The notes under the pieces were generated by a model that saw nothing but the letters and a program-made list of their open reading frames with translations, searched no databases and was not told the origin of the DNA. From Armatimonadetes bacterium UBA5419 (GTDB taxonomy: Bacteria > Armatimonadota > UBA10988), in assembly GCA_002409445.1 (NCBI GenBank), contig DHNJ01000111.1, forward strand, positions 1-27,100: a DNA stretch of 27,100 nucleotides, written 5' to 3'. Position 1 is the first letter of the stretch; every line of letters begins with the position of its first letter. Below are positions 23,474 to 27,100 of this stretch, in pieces. The translations under genes and the position numbers were made by a program.

Positions 23474-24544
23474 ATGAAGTACCTGTCTGCCGCCGCCGCG
23501 GCGACCCTCGCGGTCGCCGTGGCGGCCCCGCTGCACGCCGCGCCGACCCTCCCCGGTGATCTGACCGGCCCGCAGCCGCGGCTTGCCGCGACCCAGCTGC
23601 CCGACGAGGCCAACGTGGCCCAGTGCGCCTTCGATGGCGACGAGTCCACCGCCTACCAGTCGGCCGGCCCGGCCCGCGCCAACGACGCCCTGACCCTCAC
23701 CCTCACCGAGCCGGCGGCCACCAGCCAGGTGCGCGTCGTCGTCGGTGATGAGACCGGCGGCCGCCTGGCTGACGGCCTCGTGCTCGAGTTGTCCACCGAC
23801 GGTGAGACCTACGGCGTCAGCCTGCCGATCGAGGGCGCGGGCGTGACCTACGGTCTGAACGCGCCGCTGCCCCTGCTGGCCGTGCGCGTGCGCGCGACGG
23901 TCGATAGCGACCAGCCGCTGATCGTCCGCGAGCTGTGGCTGACCAGCCAGCCCGGCGTGCCGCGCATCGCCTACCCGTTCGAAGTCACGGTTGATGCTCA
24001 AGCGGAGGACCTGGCCGAGTGGGGCGCCATGGCGCGCGACGAGATGATGCTGTGGTACCCCTACTTCGCCGAGCTGCTGGCGGGTGAAGCGATTCAGCCG
24101 CCGCGGCACGTGAAGATGGTCCTGCGCGAGATGGACGGCGTCGCCTATGCCGGCGGTGGCGAGATCCACGGCGCGGCCAAGTGGTTCCGCGAGCATCCGG
24201 ACGACGTCGGCGCGATGATCCATGAAATGATCCACGTGATCCAAAGCTACCCGCGGTACGACCCGGGCTGGCTGGTCGAGGGCCTGGACGACTGGGCCCG
24301 TTGGTGGATCTACGAGCCCGAGAACCGCCGCCCGCAGGCCCGCCCCGGCGGCAACTATACCGACAGCTACCAGCGCACCGGCGCGTTCCTCGCCTGGCTT
24401 GAGGCGTACCGTGCGCCCGGCCTGATGGCCAAGCTGAACAACGCGATGCGCCTGAACACCTACGCGCCGGAGCTCTGGGTGCGCTGGGCGGGGGCCGACC
24501 TAGACACGCTCTGGGCCCAGTACCAGGCGTCGTTCGAGAAGTAG
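23474..24544 (+). CDS. Secreted basic-secretory-protein family metallopeptidase
   Basis: This 356-aa protein has a signal peptide cleaved near AHAA (about residue 23) and AAGGA 7 nt before ATG 23474. Residues about 30-160 look like a discoidin/F5-8-type beta-sandwich (FDGDESTAYQS at 53-63). The C-terminal half matches the 'peptidase of plants and bacteria' (PF04450) family: MIHEMIHVIQ gives the HExxH zinc site H250, E251, H254, and GWLVEGLDDWARWW supplies a third acidic or glutamate ligand at E269. It probably works outside the cytoplasm. Together with the upstream DUF1080 gene it forms a likely two-gene transcript that ends at a strong hairpin. Confidence 0.85.
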   Translation: MKYLSAAAAATLAVAVAAPLHAAPTLPGDLTGPQPRLAATQLPDEANVAQCAFDGDESTAYQSAGPARANDALTLTLTEPAATSQVRVVVGDETGGRLADGLVLELSTDGETYGVSLPIEGAGVTYGLNAPLPLLAVRVRATVDSDQPLIVRELWLTSQPGVPRIAYPFEVTVDAQAEDLAEWGAMARDEMMLWYPYFAELLAGEAIQPPRHVKMVLREMDGVAYAGGGEIHGAAKWFREHPDDVGAMIHEMIHVIQSYPRYDPGWLVEGLDDWARWWIYEPENRRPQARPGGNYTDSYQRTGAFLAWLEAYRAPGLMAKLNNAMRLNTYAPELWVRWAGADLDTLWAQYQASFEK

Positions 24545-24552
24545 GCCGCGGC

Positions 24553-24583
24553 GCCGAGCGGGAGCCCCGCGCTCCCGCTCGGC
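24553..24583 (+). terminator. Strong hairpin terminator after the metallopeptidase gene
   Basis: GCCGAGCGGGAGC (24553-24565) pairs perfectly over 13 bp with 24571-24583 around a 5-nt loop, beginning 8 nt past the stop. The following bases (GTTGTTTG about 10 nt later) are only weakly T-rich. Confidence 0.65.
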
Positions 24584-24647
24584 CAGGCCGCGTTGTTTGA
24601 CGCCAAGCCAAGCCTCCGGCATACTCTCACCTTGGCCGGAGGCTCGA

Positions 24648-24967
24648 ATGACCGATTCCGCTGCGCAGTCCCTGATCACCGAAGAACAGGTGCGCCAGTT
24701 GGCGTGGTTGGCGCGGCTGACCCTCACCGACGCCGACGTCGCCCACTTCACCGACGAACTGGGTAAGGTCCTCGCCCACATGGAGCGGCTGGCCGAGGTC
24801 GATGTCGAGGGCATCGAGCCGACCGCTATGGCCGTCCAGGCCGAGGGCAACGTCGTTCGCGCGGACGTGCCGCGGCCCGCCTGCGCCCAGGAGACCATCC
24901 TGGCCAACGCCGCCGACACCGAAGCTGGCTGCTTCCGCGTCCGCGCCATGCTGGAGGAGTCGGCCTG

Positions 24968-24968
<1 letters not shown>
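24648..24968 (+). CDS. gatC: Asp-tRNA(Asn)/Glu-tRNA(Gln) amidotransferase subunit GatC
   Basis: ATG 24648 follows GGAGG by 5 nt; an open frame beginning at 24597 has no such site. The 106-aa product matches GatC: EEQVRQLAWLARLTLTDADV, then FTDELGKVLAHMERLAEVDVEGIEPTA, and a C-terminal VRADVPRPA. GatC clamps the GatA-GatB interface. It is first in gatC-gatA-gatB, with one base shared with gatA (TGATG). Confidence 0.93.
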
Positions 24969-26451
<1,483 letters not shown>

Positions 26452-26455
<4 letters not shown>

Positions 26456-27100
26456 GCCACACTACCGATTGGCGCGTGGTCGTCGGGCTCGAGGTGCACA
26501 CCCAACTGCTCACCGCGAGCAAGATGTTCTGCGCCTGCCCGAACGACTACGCCGGCGCCGCGCCGAACAGCCACTGCTGCCCCGTCTGCCTCGGCGCGCC
26601 CGGCGCCATGCCCACGGTCAACGCCGAGGCCCTGCGCTTCGGCATCATGGCCGCTCTCGCCCTCGACTGTGGCGTCCCCGCGTTCAGCTGGTTCGAGCGC
26701 AAGAACTACCCCTACCCCGACCTGATGAAGGGCTTCCAGCTCACCCAGTTCACCTACCCGATCGGCTCCGCCGGGGTCATCGAGATCGAGACTTCCGCCG
26801 GCCGCAAACCCTTCCGTATCAACCGCGTCCACCTCGAGGAGGACACGGCCAAGAGCACCCACCTCATCGGCCCCGGCGGCGACGCCTACAGCCTGGTCGA
26901 CTGCAACCGCTCCGGCGTGCCGCTAATGGAGATCGTCAGCGAACCTGACGGCCGCTCGGCCGAGGAGGCGGTCGCCTACCTGCGCAAGCTGCGCGACATC
27001 CTGGTCTTTCTGGGCATCGCCTCCGGCCGCCTGGAAGACGGCGCCATGCGGCTCGAAGCCAACGTCAGCGTCCGCACGCCGGAGGCGATGCCCAGAAAGA
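26452..27100 (+). CDS. gatB: Asp-tRNA(Asn)/Glu-tRNA(Gln) amidotransferase subunit GatB (partial, cut by right edge)
   Basis: ATG 26452 overlaps gatA's stop by 4 nt and has GGGAG about 8 nt upstream. The visible 216 residues are the GatB kinase-like domain start: VVVGLEVHTQLLT, the zinc-binding cysteine cluster (FCACPND and CCPVCLG), SWFERKNYPYPDLMKGFQL, VHLEEDTAKS and GVPLMEIVSEPD. GatB activates the misacylated tRNA's carboxylate with ATP and transfers ammonia to it. The C-terminal YqeY-like domain lies outside the window. Confidence 0.97.

Overview
High-GC bacterial DNA (about 70% by eye) from a Gram-negative-like organism. The heptose-kinase homologue, lipoprotein and signal-peptide genes, the MBOAT/SGNH surface acylation pair, the DUF1080 protein, the GH42-like secreted protein, the LmeA-like protein and the gatCAB operon together suggest a PVC-, Armatimonadota- or Hydrogenedentota-type lineage. 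That placement is inference from gene content, not a measured result. No rRNA, tRNA, IS element or CRISPR array was found.

Layout. (1) 1-5177, minus strand: a tightly overlapping operon read from 5177 leftward. It encodes a PqqD-like protein, a radical SAM/SPASM protein, two different HprK-like P-loop kinases, a PAPS-type sulfotransferase, and a fusion of an S26B (Sec11/SipW-like) peptidase domain to a PF14907-like nucleotidyltransferase that runs off the left edge. This resembles an HprK-related/PqqD 'HPr-rel-A' or RiPP-type modification cluster, but no precursor peptide is visible. (2) 5178-5502: divergent intergenic region with a good sigma70 promoter for the plus strand. (3) 5503-8964, plus: LmeA-like DUF2993 protein, HldA-like sugar kinase and two tandem M55 D-aminopeptidase paralogues in one operon. 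(4) 9085-10671: C11 (clostripain-type) lipoprotein peptidase followed by a terminator hairpin. (5) 10704-13484, minus: zinc-ribbon multi-pass membrane protein followed by an RtcB RNA ligase. (6) 13623-14795, plus: a retron. A near-consensus sigma70 promoter places the transcript start at the left arm of a 19-nt inverted repeat (a1/a2) that encloses several stem-loops (msr-msd), followed by a compact YADD reverse transcriptase. No classical effector gene adjoins it; the divergent neighbour is the zinc-ribbon membrane protein/rtcB pair. (7) 14854-16182: GH4 alpha-galactosidase/glucosidase. (8) 16242-19835, minus: Gfo/Idh/MocA oxidoreductase, MBOAT acyltransferase and SGNH protein. (9) 19945-24544, plus: secreted GH42-like protein, DUF1080 protein and basic-secretory-protein metallopeptidase, ending at a strong hairpin. 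(10) 24648-27100, plus: gatC-gatA-gatB (gatB cut by the right edge).

The two most interesting items are the retron, whose RT departs by one residue from each of the two hallmark retron motifs and which lacks a recognisable effector, and the minus-strand modification cluster with paired HprK-like kinases, a sulfotransferase and an unusual S26-nucleotidyltransferase fusion.
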